Source: Leptospira paudalimensis (GTDB lineage: Bacteria > Spirochaetota > Leptospiria > Leptospirales > Leptospiraceae). From it: a stretch of 64,000 bases of DNA. The position numbers were made by a program, and so were the translations under genes. Each line of letters opens with the position of its first letter. Positions within the stretch are counted from its first letter, which is position 1. Positions 42,097-51,395 of the stretch are shown in pieces. Under the pieces are notes generated by a model. That model saw nothing but the letters and a program-made list of their open reading frames with translations. It had not been told where the DNA came from and did no database searches. The DNA lies in the NCBI RefSeq assembly GCF_026151345.1, contig NZ_JAMQPR010000003.1, forward strand, positions 11,339 through 75,338, in the 5' to 3' direction.

Positions 42097-42786
42097 TCAT
42101 TCCATTGTCAAATAACCGACGATTAAGAGGAAGATAATGCATGGAAACATGCTTATCAAAACTCTTTTTCGTAGACTTATGTTTGTTAACAGTTTCCCAA
42201 TCCGAATTACTAAATAAAAACTCAGCAAAAAACTTATCAATAGAAGGTATACATTTAAACTAACAAATAATTGACGAATCCAGTGATTCGCTTCAAGTTG
42301 ATTTGTCAAATTATAGCTATAAGTTAGATTCATGATGATCATTGTAACTTGCCATGGCAAAAAAGAAATGAAGGCAAATACTGAAGAAATTTTCCATCCT
42401 AATGTATCTTCGCCAATGACAAAACCAGCTAATTTATAAGAAATAACAAGTGCCAAAACGTAAGAGGAAATTAATAGAAAAATGATCAACTGGTTTAATG
42501 GATATTGATTCAATAGATAAAGAGTATAACTTATTTCTTTTAATGGTTCCAAAATTTCAATTGGTAACTTCTGTTTTTCATATAGTTTAAACCAAACGAC
42601 ATTAAAAAAATTTGTGATGAACATGATCACAAGTTGAATGCACAAAATTGAATACAAACTAAACTTGAATAAATCCTTTGCCTCATTGTAATGGATAGTA
42701 TTTTGTTTTTTCGTGAAAATGAGTTTGAAATTATAGAGAAAAAAGTAAACTCCTCTGTCCCAAGTATTCTTAAATTTTTCGATCAT
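42097..42786 (-). CDS. Yip1-like integral membrane protein
   Basis: 229 residues from ATG 42786, which overlaps the end of the MORN gene by 17 bp and follows GGGAATTGGAAAG; a start at 42825 would add 13 residues. Five or six hydrophobic helices follow a basic N-terminus (KFKNTWDRGVYFFLYNFKLIF). The pattern resembles bacterial Yip1-domain proteins, whose role is not established. Overlap indicates co-expression with the MORN protein. Confidence 0.6.
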   Translation of the reverse strand: MIEKFKNTWDRGVYFFLYNFKLIFTKKQNTIHYNEAKDLFKFSLYSILCIQLVIMFITNFFNVVWFKLYEKQKLPIEILEPLKEISYTLYLLNQYPLNQLIIFLLISSYVLALVISYKLAGFVIGEDTLGWKISSVFAFISFLPWQVTMIIMNLTYSYNLTNQLEANHWIRQLFVSLNVYLLLISFLLSFYLVIRIGKLLTNISLRKRVLISMFPCIIFLLIVGYLTME

Positions 42787-43423
42787 CTTTCCAATTCCCT
42801 TTTTCCAAGATTTCGCCTTTTCCATTTTCTAAATGGCCTATCCCATTTCGTTTCCCACTCTGAGCTTGACCAATGTAACGTTTCCCTTCGGGATAAAACA
42901 GAATTCCATATCCTGAAATGAGTTTTCCTTTTTGGTAGAAACCACTCCATTTTTTACCTTCGTAACCTAACAAGGCCTCACCTTCTAAAACATCTTTCAC
43001 CCATTTCCCTTGGATGGAATATCGACCTATCGTAAACTTCCCAAATCCTTCCCGTTTGTTTTTACGAAACTTGCCAGAAAAAATATTTTGGTCCGGGTAA
43101 GTATAAATTCCATACCCCTCGATTTGGCCCATTTCCCAATCGCCTTCAAAGACAGCTTTGTCTTTGAATTCCATTTTCCCTTTCCCATTGGGAATTTTGT
43201 TGCTAAGTTGGCCTGAATAGATTTCACCACTCGGATATTGGATCTTACCAAAACCACTCGAACAATCACCCGACAAACAGACAATTGTATCGGAAAATTG
43301 GTTTTCGCGGTATTTGCGATTGGCATAGAAAATGGCGCCGACGAGGAAGATGGCAAAACCAATTGAGAAGATGATTTTCTGGGTTTGGGAAAGGTGATGG
43401 AAGGAGGTTAACTTAAATTTCAT
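42770..43423 (-). CDS. MORN-repeat membrane-anchored protein
   Basis: A 217-residue protein. One N-terminal transmembrane helix (about residues 16-34) is followed by about six MORN repeats of the form G.G...(Y/F).(S/D)G..Y.G.(F/W), for example YPSGEIYSGQLSNKIPNGKGKMEFKDKAVFEGDW. MORN sheets can bind lipids or proteins at membranes. The start has a weak ribosome-binding site. It overlaps the Yip1-like gene. Confidence 0.8.
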   Translation of the reverse strand: MKFKLTSFHHLSQTQKIIFSIGFAIFLVGAIFYANRKYRENQFSDTIVCLSGDCSSGFGKIQYPSGEIYSGQLSNKIPNGKGKMEFKDKAVFEGDWEMGQIEGYGIYTYPDQNIFSGKFRKNKREGFGKFTIGRYSIQGKWVKDVLEGEALLGYEGKKWSGFYQKGKLISGYGILFYPEGKRYIGQAQSGKRNGIGHLENGKGEILEKGNWKDDRKI

Positions 43424-44048
43424 TTTTTAAATAAGAAGTTCTATGGATCAGACAATACATACCTGACTTAGTTTTTCAAGTAATTATAGTTAATATTTTT
43501 TATCAAGGCAAATGAACTATTTCAGCAAATAAATACTTTTCTTTTTTGTTGTTATATTTACTCATTTTTGAAAGCAGATAACTCTCACTCGACATAACAT
43601 AATTTGCTTTAGAAAAATAATATCTGCTCTTGCAAAGCCATCGGCAAATATATAACGATAATCTGATTTATCACTTTACTCTGACTTGATTCTTATTTTC
43701 GTTCCTATATTCCAGGTTAAAATTATAGTAACAAATTTTTAATCATTTAACATATTAAATTTTGAATCAAAAATAATTTCAAAAATAGCCTCTCTTTTTT
43801 GTATTACAATTCAGGCACATATAGTGTTTTAGACAATATCTATAGCGCCGACTGAATTCGCAAAAGTGACAGTTAGTATTATGAATAAGTAACCAACTAA
43901 AAGATTTCTACGGAATATAAAGTCTGATTATAGAAGATCCTTGCGGCCAACTTGCATAAGATTAGAGGAGAATCTCTCGCAGGATACGGACTCGCTAAGG
44001 TAAAACACAAATTTAGAAGTGTTTCGTTATCTGAGTATCCATTCTAAA
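43424..44048. other. Intergenic region with a possible transposase relic
   Basis: No intact gene. The plus-strand frame 43934-44047 reads KILAANLHKIRGESLAGYG and then LAKVKHKF, resembling C-terminal ends of DDE transposases where a KIRGE-type motif follows the catalytic region. It has no start and is 37 codons long. The rest of the gap shows nothing. Confidence 0.35.
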
Positions 44049-44744
44049 TTACTGCATACCTAAGATAGTATCTAATGCTCGCACATCTTTTTCATCAAAG
44101 TCAAAATCAGTAAGTGGGGGAGCATCTTTTTCTAATTTGTAGAGCTTATATGCCTCTTTTGCACTCTCAAGGAATTCTTTCGATTCAATATGTCCATGTC
44201 CAAAGAACATTGGTCGAGCTATGTCTGGATGTATTAAAAAAAATAATTTATCATTTCTAGAACGAAGATAGATAATTTCAGGTGTCATATCTGGTTCTTT
44301 TGATAACACAAAACTAAGGCGACAATCACGGAACTCCTTCGTAAACTTGATGCAATATACTTCTTTTAGAGTATCAATTCCCGCAAAAAAATCAACTTGT
44401 AAATGAGAGACAAATCTCCCTGCTTCTTTTTCAAAGAAAATGCCTAAGTAAGTTCGACCTGCTTGTTTTTGTATAACCTCATAAAAATCATAAACCTTAA
44501 TTTTCCCTTCTTGATCGCAAATCTCTTTTATAAAGCGATTCGGATCAACTTTTTGGTACTTTTCATAAGGAATTTCAAAAACTCGAACTATTTCATTTCT
44601 ATTGAATAAAGAATTCTCTTCTTCTAATAATATTTTTTGTGATACGGGTTTTGTCTGCTTTAATTGTGTTTTTTCCTCACACACAGGCAATAGAACAAAA
44701 ACCAGAAAAAAAGGTAGAAGCTTAAAATTATATCTTCGTAGCAA
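44049..44744 (-). CDS. Hypothetical lipoprotein (231 aa, TTG start)
   Basis: I chose the TTG at 44744 because it places LLRRYNFKLLPFFLVFVLLPVC at the N-terminus, a signal peptide with a lipobox. A longer ATG-like start at 44810 would bury the signal. It overlaps the end of the giant M23 gene by 17 bp, so it is probably translated from the same transcript. The mature domain is mixed alpha/beta with an FFAGIDT...CIKFTKEFRDCRL segment containing two Cys. No family was recognised. It may assist export or attachment of the large upstream protein. Confidence 0.5.
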   Translation of the reverse strand: MLRRYNFKLLPFFLVFVLLPVCEEKTQLKQTKPVSQKILLEEENSLFNRNEIVRVFEIPYEKYQKVDPNRFIKEICDQEGKIKVYDFYEVIQKQAGRTYLGIFFEKEAGRFVSHLQVDFFAGIDTLKEVYCIKFTKEFRDCRLSFVLSKEPDMTPEIIYLRSRNDKLFFLIHPDIARPMFFGHGHIESKEFLESAKEAYKLYKLEKDAPPLTDFDFDEKDVRALDTILGMQ

Positions 44745-47700
44745 GACCCAATTTCTCCAAAGCTTCCATGTCTTCCTTAGTTGGGTTTGGTAAAGAAACC
44801 CATTTACCATCTTTCTTTTTCATAATCTCTACATGAGTGTGTTCTCCAGTTTCGCCTACTGCCTTTCCGCTGTTACCACTGAGGCAAACAGCTTGACCTG
44901 CATATATGTCTTGACCTTTTTCAACGAGTATTTTGCTACTATGGGAAATGGAAAATCCGTATTCACTATTTTCATCCCCAGCTTGGATAACTACTCTTTG
45001 TCCATATGCATATCCAGCGTAAGGACTCCGCAAGTTATTTTCAACTCGCACATCAACAACTTTTCCATTCACTGGGAAACCTATGATTGTCCCTGTTTTC
45101 GATGCTACATCGAATCCTTCGTGTTTTTTTCCCTCCTTTCCGGTTACTAGATCCCGCCTTGGTCCAGGTGAGCTGGTAACCGGATCATTTGGGTTGCCTG
45201 GCATTGTAATGAAATATCCATTCAACTCATGAGTTCGAATAAAACCATTACCTTCTTCTTTTCCCTGGCCTTGGTAAGTTGAAATCTCCTTCTCAACAAC
45301 AGTGCGAGTATTTGTAATAGAGTCTTCTGGTTGGATATTCAACAATTTTTGATCATTTAGATAAAAGGCAGCCATAGCTCTATTGGTATTGATTGACTCA
45401 TAAGAAGAGCCCTTCTCATCGAATAAGTCTATAAAAGCACTTTTTTGCATTTCGGTTAGAGGTTGTTTTTTGAACATCCCCATTTCTTCTGCCTTTATCA
45501 GAAGGATCTGAGATTCGAACTTGTAAACCTCTGCTTTCGCATTCTTGACTTGTTGCTTAAGTTTTGAAATTTCTTCTGTCTCTTTCTTTAATTCCTGCTT
45601 TATTTGATTTTTTGTTAACTTAGGAACAGAATTCTTCAATTCAGTCTCTTTTTGAGTAAATTCACCCTCTTTCTTTTGCAGATTCTCTTTCAAAGTAACA
45701 AGATCACGTTTCGGCTCTACCAGAGAGCTGTCCAACTTGGCTATCTTATCGATATTTTCTTTCTTTTGAACGGTAAACTTTAAAATATTTGCTTTTATAC
45801 TGGCCAAGCTTTCCATCTGCGTTGGACTCAATTCATATTTTGCTACTTGGACTGTGTAACTATCAGGTAAACTAGGCTTTCCATCTCCATTAATATTAAC
45901 TGCTTGTCTCTCCGTCACAACGACATCGCCATTTGATCCTGATGTTGGTGTATCTGTACCTTCTTCAGAAGATCCCTCACTGTCTTCTATCGATCCTTCT
46001 TCGTATTCTGAATCTTCATACTCCTCATCACTTACATCTTCTGATGCGTCTTCGTTTTCCTCGAATTCATACTCCTCTTCTTCCTTTCTTCCAATTGTGA
46101 GAAGATAAGCACCTAACATTCCAGAGAGTCCTATGGCCGCAAGGTCCCCAGGGTAGGAATTGAGAAAGTCGATAAATCCATTGACTTCATCAATCGCAAG
46201 ACCCGCAGTTAAGTCAGCAAAGGCTTCTTGGGTGACTCCGTAAGTGAGAGGATTTGTCAGATCGATTGAATTGATGAGTTCCTCTGGGGTAGATCCATTG
46301 ATTGTCGTATTTCCATTGGAATCGACAGAAACTTGTTCTCCATCAATTTCTGTAGTAACACTGACTCCATTTGGACCAACTCCAACGACTGTACCACCAG
46401 CATCTACACTACCCGACACGTTTCCATTTGAATCAAGATTTACGGACGTCGCTACTCCTCCTGCAGTACTTGTAAGAGAAGCACCATCTGGTCCTACTTG
46501 GACATTTGTTGTCCCATTGGTAGCAACGACTGTAGTTCCTTCCCCTGAGCCAAAACTAACTCCATAAGTGACACCTGCAGTGCCGGAAGTCACATTTCCG
46601 CTAAACTCGCCATCAGCACCAACATTTACAGTAGTCGTTGCTCCACCTACAGTTGTATTGATTGCCAATCCATCTGGACCTAAAACCGCATTTGTCGTTC
46701 CTGTGTTGACAGTGATGACTGTTGGCTCCCCTGTTCCAAAGCTAACACCATAATTTGAAGAGGGGCTATTGATGACAGTCACTCCACCACCTACATTGCC
46801 ATTAAAATCCACACCTACGGTTGCAACAGCATTCCCAACCGTTGTTGCAACTCCAACTCCTCCTGTGCCAACTTGAACTGCGGTTCCGTTGCCCACATTT
46901 CCTACCAAAGTTACTTCCGTTGCTTGGCCTGATCCAAAACTTGCACCAAACCCAACTTCCGGCACATAAGGAACTGGAAGGTTTACATTTCCTGAATATT
47001 CACCATTCGAATTTAAATTCACAGACACTGGAGAAGGGCCTGTCCCCCCCCCAACTAATGTGTAACCAACATTACCAGATACCACACCATTTGAAGTGAT
47101 ACCTACTCCAGCATTAACTCCACCAGTCGTAACGACTCCCAATGATGCCCCAAAACTTCCGTTATTTTCTGTAACATTAAATCCGACACCGAAAGCAGCA
47201 CCAGATACGGCAACACCGTTGACGAATCCGGCAGCGGCACCATCCATCCCACCTAATTCATACCCAGCTGCTGTCTGCACTACAGTATTTACAGCTACAG
47301 CAGTCATTGCATAACCTGATCCCAAAACTGCACTTATTCCTGACATTGCCATCGAAGGAAGGCTTGCAACAAAAGTAGGAAGAGTTGTTGTCACAAATGT
47401 CCCGACTGCTGAAGCAGCAGATGCAACTGAGCTGACAACAGCACTCCCGATACTTCCCACAATGCTAGTAGAAGTTGTGGCAACTGTAGCAGTGGTCGCA
47501 GCTGCGGCGGTTCCTCCTCCTCCTGCTACTGCACTTGCTCCAGCGCTTGCTGGTCCGACCCCTGCCCCTGCGGTACAAACAGTAACAACAACGGCTGCTG
47601 CCACTGCAACGACTGTGGCTACGGTTTGAATTGTTTTCTTCCTAGCCGCTTCTTTTTTGGCTTTATCTGCTTGTCTTTTATTTAAAAATGCTACAATCAA

Positions 47701-50319
47701 ATCAGCACTCACAGCGCCGCCAGTTGCTCTTGAGATTGCTTCTGCTACCTGTGATTTGACATATCCTTCTGCTTGGCTTTTGGCCCAAGATTGAACAGTA
47801 CCACCTGTAGCTAAAGTTTCCGCGAGAGATTTGATCATTTGAGCAGTGTTTGCTTGCGAATTTGCACTCGCTTGGAATGCTTCTGCTCCCCTTTCGTTCA
47901 TTTTCCCTACTTCATTTAAACTTGCTGTCATAGCAGCAGTTGCTTGGTTAAAACTAGCAGAAAACTGAGAAGAGTTGGATTGGAATTCATTGAAAATTGA
48001 TGAATTTTCCCATGTATCAAATAGACCACCAGTATTTGCTAATTTAAAACTTTCTGGTGCGACAACTACTGTTGAATAGTTGGACATGCCGGCATCATAA
48101 CTCGAAGCAGAAGTTGCATCCGCACCTTCACGAAGATTTGCCTGTCCATTGTAAATCGATTGTGTAACGACTAAATTTCCCTGAGAATTATAACTTACAT
48201 TTAGGCCAGCTGCAGTTAAGGAATTGTAAACTTGTGACATACCATTTGTTGTGGCATTCTCAGCTAAGGTATTCATGGAGTTCGCCAAAGCAAGGTTTTG
48301 CGCACCTATAAACGACTTATCTAGAGTTTGCATGAACTGTTGGATACTTCCTAAATCAGTCAGAAATGAATTGTTTGCAGCTGTAAAAAATGAATCAGAA
48401 ACTTGAGGTGCTTGTAATCCAGCACTTTGGATCAACGTTGTGTCTAACTCAACATTTGATTTTTGAGGCAAAACAGATAAGATTTCCGTCAAATCGGATG
48501 CTTTATTAGAAATAAAATTTACTAGTTCTTGTCCTGAGATTCCATTTTTTACGGCTTCCTGGATTGAAATAGCCTTTTCACTGAGAGAGGATTCAACAGT
48601 TCCCCACACAACTTCCCCGCTCTGCTGTAAAGCGTTCATTTTACTTAGCCAATTTGCCCTAGCTTCCGAAATTCCAGTCACTTCCGCATCACGTGTTAAA
48701 GCGGCTTCAGCAAGGATGGATTCAGATTGAGCTTTCCATGCTGCATATTGGCTCTCATATAAACTGACCTGGCTTTCCCAATTGGAAATTGCAGGGATAA
48801 CTGAGGATCCCCAAGTAGTGACCATTCCATCCAATGAAGTCGAATAACTTCCCCAAGCTGATGCATTTGAATCTGCATTCGCATCATAAAGTGTAAATTC
48901 CAATTTCGTACGAACACTTTCTTCTTGAAAATCTTGCGTTATACAAAGAAACACACCCCAATAACCACAGCCTGTAGCCCAATAAGTAAAAGCGGCATCC
49001 CCTACTGAACTATAACTTTCTCCAACTCCACCGCTTCCAATGGTAACCGGATATGGATTGTAGTTACTGCTAATACCCACTATATCGATTGATGAAATGG
49101 ATTGAACGTATTTAAAATTTGTATTTAATCCTAATTTTTGATTTATAAAGGATTTTAATGCATTAACATCATTCCCATTATCATAATATGATTTTATGGC
49201 AGCAATCACCCCATCACTCAAATAATTATTTCCAACATTTGCTGCAGATATGATATTATTTAAATCAGAAACTCCATAAACTCTCCCTTGCCAATATGCT
49301 TTGTTTGATGCTGCAACCGACTCTTGTGCGGCCAAGTAATCTTTCAACATACCGGAGATTGTTGTTAAAGAACTTTTATTTGCAATTGCATCTTGCATTT
49401 GCGTCATCAGTGATTTTAAATTTTGTCCATCAGATGTTAGGTGATTATTATCGATGATGGGTGTTCCATTCGCATCAGTTTGATAGAATACAGAATTGGA
49501 CGCAAGATAAGCCTGTAATTGGTTAACTTTCGTACTAATTTGAGTTCTTACGTTATTTTCATAAGTTCTCAAATTTTCCAATTGTGTTAAAAACTGTGAT
49601 TCGGTAGTTGCAATTTGAGAAACTAAATTATCGTAAGTTCTATCCGCACTTCCAATTGCAAGTTCATATTGAAAGAGTCCACTCGCCACTGCATTTGCGT
49701 GTTCTCTTTCCCATTGTTCGCGAGCAATCCGAACGGCTTCTTGTGCCTGATCAATCACATTCTGATTCGGATTGGTCCCCAAATTTGTTTGTGTTTGAGT
49801 GGAATTTACTTCTACAGAATTGTATGTGGAAAGGGTATTTGTTAATAAGAAGCTTTCCCGACGTAATTGGATGGATGTTTCAGCTTCTTCCATCCAATTT
49901 TGTTCCAAAATTGCTTTCTGACTTTGGAGTCCATTGTATACGTATTCCTTATATGCTTCTACCGAATTATATGCATCTGAAGTGTTTACTGCCGCAACAA
50001 ATTCGGTAATTTTTGCGTCGGCAGCTTCTTGCCAATTTGTGTATAAATTATAGAGGTAACTATTTACTAAAGTGTCCCAGTGTTCCACTGAAGTAGCTTG
50101 TCTATCGGCGATCGCGTAAGCTTCCATCAAATCTTGGTTTTGAAATTGTTGGTTATTTAAAACAGGAACTGCTACTTGGGCGGAGAGAGTGAAAATCGGT
50201 GAGAAAAATGTTAACAGGTATGTAAAAATTAAAACTGCACTAGTATAACGCTGGTTCGACTTTTTCCAAAATAGAGAAATCCAAGTAAAATGGTTACTCT
50301 TCGCATTTAATTTTTTCAT
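44728..50319 (-). CDS. Giant TIGR04388-like protein with C-terminal M23 peptidase domain
   Basis: 1863 residues from ATG 50319 (AGGGT upstream; an in-frame TTG at 50352 is less likely). A hydrophobic signal/anchor spans about 25-45. A long coiled-coil, Ala/Gln/Ser-rich region (about 50-880) follows, then a hydrophobic Ala/Val-rich stretch, then Gly/Thr/Val-rich beta repeats of 61-66 residues, an acidic linker and a coiled coil. The C-terminal M23/LytM domain has HEGFD (H1733, D1737) and GEHTHVEI (H1827, H1829). M23 enzymes cleave peptidoglycan cross-bridges. Leptospira has several such giants, thought to be surface structures; this assignment is from memory. Confidence 0.65.
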   Translation of the reverse strand: MKKLNAKSNHFTWISLFWKKSNQRYTSAVLIFTYLLTFFSPIFTLSAQVAVPVLNNQQFQNQDLMEAYAIADRQATSVEHWDTLVNSYLYNLYTNWQEAADAKITEFVAAVNTSDAYNSVEAYKEYVYNGLQSQKAILEQNWMEEAETSIQLRRESFLLTNTLSTYNSVEVNSTQTQTNLGTNPNQNVIDQAQEAVRIAREQWEREHANAVASGLFQYELAIGSADRTYDNLVSQIATTESQFLTQLENLRTYENNVRTQISTKVNQLQAYLASNSVFYQTDANGTPIIDNNHLTSDGQNLKSLMTQMQDAIANKSSLTTISGMLKDYLAAQESVAASNKAYWQGRVYGVSDLNNIISAANVGNNYLSDGVIAAIKSYYDNGNDVNALKSFINQKLGLNTNFKYVQSISSIDIVGISSNYNPYPVTIGSGGVGESYSSVGDAAFTYWATGCGYWGVFLCITQDFQEESVRTKLEFTLYDANADSNASAWGSYSTSLDGMVTTWGSSVIPAISNWESQVSLYESQYAAWKAQSESILAEAALTRDAEVTGISEARANWLSKMNALQQSGEVVWGTVESSLSEKAISIQEAVKNGISGQELVNFISNKASDLTEILSVLPQKSNVELDTTLIQSAGLQAPQVSDSFFTAANNSFLTDLGSIQQFMQTLDKSFIGAQNLALANSMNTLAENATTNGMSQVYNSLTAAGLNVSYNSQGNLVVTQSIYNGQANLREGADATSASSYDAGMSNYSTVVVAPESFKLANTGGLFDTWENSSIFNEFQSNSSQFSASFNQATAAMTASLNEVGKMNERGAEAFQASANSQANTAQMIKSLAETLATGGTVQSWAKSQAEGYVKSQVAEAISRATGGAVSADLIVAFLNKRQADKAKKEAARKKTIQTVATVVAVAAAVVVTVCTAGAGVGPASAGASAVAGGGGTAAAATTATVATTSTSIVGSIGSAVVSSVASAASAVGTFVTTTLPTFVASLPSMAMSGISAVLGSGYAMTAVAVNTVVQTAAGYELGGMDGAAAGFVNGVAVSGAAFGVGFNVTENNGSFGASLGVVTTGGVNAGVGITSNGVVSGNVGYTLVGGGTGPSPVSVNLNSNGEYSGNVNLPVPYVPEVGFGASFGSGQATEVTLVGNVGNGTAVQVGTGGVGVATTVGNAVATVGVDFNGNVGGGVTVINSPSSNYGVSFGTGEPTVITVNTGTTNAVLGPDGLAINTTVGGATTTVNVGADGEFSGNVTSGTAGVTYGVSFGSGEGTTVVATNGTTNVQVGPDGASLTSTAGGVATSVNLDSNGNVSGSVDAGGTVVGVGPNGVSVTTEIDGEQVSVDSNGNTTINGSTPEELINSIDLTNPLTYGVTQEAFADLTAGLAIDEVNGFIDFLNSYPGDLAAIGLSGMLGAYLLTIGRKEEEEYEFEENEDASEDVSDEEYEDSEYEEGSIEDSEGSSEEGTDTPTSGSNGDVVVTERQAVNINGDGKPSLPDSYTVQVAKYELSPTQMESLASIKANILKFTVQKKENIDKIAKLDSSLVEPKRDLVTLKENLQKKEGEFTQKETELKNSVPKLTKNQIKQELKKETEEISKLKQQVKNAKAEVYKFESQILLIKAEEMGMFKKQPLTEMQKSAFIDLFDEKGSSYESINTNRAMAAFYLNDQKLLNIQPEDSITNTRTVVEKEISTYQGQGKEEGNGFIRTHELNGYFITMPGNPNDPVTSSPGPRRDLVTGKEGKKHEGFDVASKTGTIIGFPVNGKVVDVRVENNLRSPYAGYAYGQRVVIQAGDENSEYGFSISHSSKILVEKGQDIYAGQAVCLSGNSGKAVGETGEHTHVEIMKKKDGKWVSLPNPTKEDMEALEKLGLATKI
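46370..46960 (-). repeat. Gly/Thr/Val-rich tandem repeats inside the giant gene
   Basis: At least three units of 61-66 codons begin with (Y/F)G(V/A)SFG(S/T)G and include VGPDG and NGNVSG turns. They are likely to form a beta-solenoid or beta-sandwich stalk. Alignment at DNA level is weaker than at protein level. Confidence 0.6.
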
Positions 50320-50657
50320 ATAGTCTACCCTGCCGATCCGTCTTAATTCCAATAAATATGCCTAGCATCAGCTAACACAAAAATTTAAGAAACTATAATT
50401 TTCTAATTTAGGCTGATTTTGTCTCGGATTCAAAAAGGAATGTAATTTGCTAAATCGGGCAGCTTTAGGGTATAACAAGAACAAACGAGGACAGCCGCAG
50501 AAGATTCGTAGCCAGCTAACTAGATTTATGGCAAAATCAACTACGGGTGCAAAGAAAACAGGATCTACTTTTTCTTGATTTTAAGGGACATAATTTAAAT
50601 GGCGAAACCGTAAAACGCAGCAGGAAAAGACTTAGGCCAAAGGATCATAAAAAAGTG
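50320..50657. other. Intergenic region with a possible transposase relic
   Basis: Plus-strand frame 50455-50577 reads LNRAALGYNKNKRGQPQK and continues basic to a TGA, reminiscent of the GYN-x-KxxGRP segment of IS1380-like transposases. No start or intact gene. Together with the relic near 43.9 kb it could mark old insertions on both sides of the giant gene. Confidence 0.3.
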
Positions 50658-51293
50658 TTACTTTGAACTTGGTCCCGACAAATGACGGTTAATTTCTTTG
50701 CTCAAGACGGGGTCATCTGCTGAAAATTTCCTTGCCTTATTTAAATTTTCTTCAAATTTCTCTTTTAAGTCAGCTTTTTTAAAGATGAGGCCCAATTGCA
50801 GATAAGAAAGGGCAACAAAATTGATGTTTTGAGTTGCCTTGGTGTAACTTAGAATTGCTTCATCAATTTTACCAATACTCTCTAGTAATTTCCCTCGAAT
50901 GTATAAAATTTCTGGATTTGAATTATCCTTCGAAAGGTACAACTTTGTCAGTTCCAAAACTTCTTCTGCTTTTCTCCCACTTACAAAATTGGATTTTATT
51001 ACCCACAACAATGCATTTAGATTCGAATTTTCTTTATCGTAAGCTTCCTGAAAGTAAAGGTTTGCTTTGTCAAACTCCAAATCAAAATAATGCAGTTTAC
51101 CTAACATGATCCGAGTGTCCAAATAATCAGGTTCTATAGAATATAATTCCTGAAATTTTTTCTTTGAAAGTTCTCGCTTATTGAGTTGGAAAAATTGCAT
51201 CCCTTCTACGTGTAGACGCGATAATTTCTCAGTATCTGAGCAAGAACCTAATAACAAAAGAAAAATCAAAAAAGTCAATTTCAAAACGTTCAT
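50658..51293 (-). CDS. TPR-repeat lipoprotein (211 aa)
   Basis: The signal peptide MNVLKLTFLIFLLLLGSC ends in a lipobox (Cys18). Five or so tetratricopeptide repeats follow (KKFQELYSIEPDYLDTRIMLGKLHYFDLEFDKANLYFQEAYDK and others). It lies 102 bases downstream of RND permease B in the same orientation, so it may be the last gene of the export operon or have its own promoter. A role in assembling the pump or another envelope complex is possible. Confidence 0.75.
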   Translation of the reverse strand: MNVLKLTFLIFLLLLGSCSDTEKLSRLHVEGMQFFQLNKRELSKKKFQELYSIEPDYLDTRIMLGKLHYFDLEFDKANLYFQEAYDKENSNLNALLWVIKSNFVSGRKAEEVLELTKLYLSKDNSNPEILYIRGKLLESIGKIDEAILSYTKATQNINFVALSYLQLGLIFKKADLKEKFEENLNKARKFSADDPVLSKEINRHLSGPSSK

Positions 51294-51395
51294 GATTGAT
51301 TAGGACTAACGAGAATTAATATACTAATTTTTTTCAATGCAATTTTGCCTAGATAGAATAAATAATCATCATTTTAATTCATTGAAGTGCAGCTA

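Noticed and set aside
46244..47314. Plus-strand Pro/Thr/Val-rich frames of 60-107 codons
   Set aside because: They are the reverse of the Gly/Thr/Val-rich repeats of the giant M23 gene and have no independent support.
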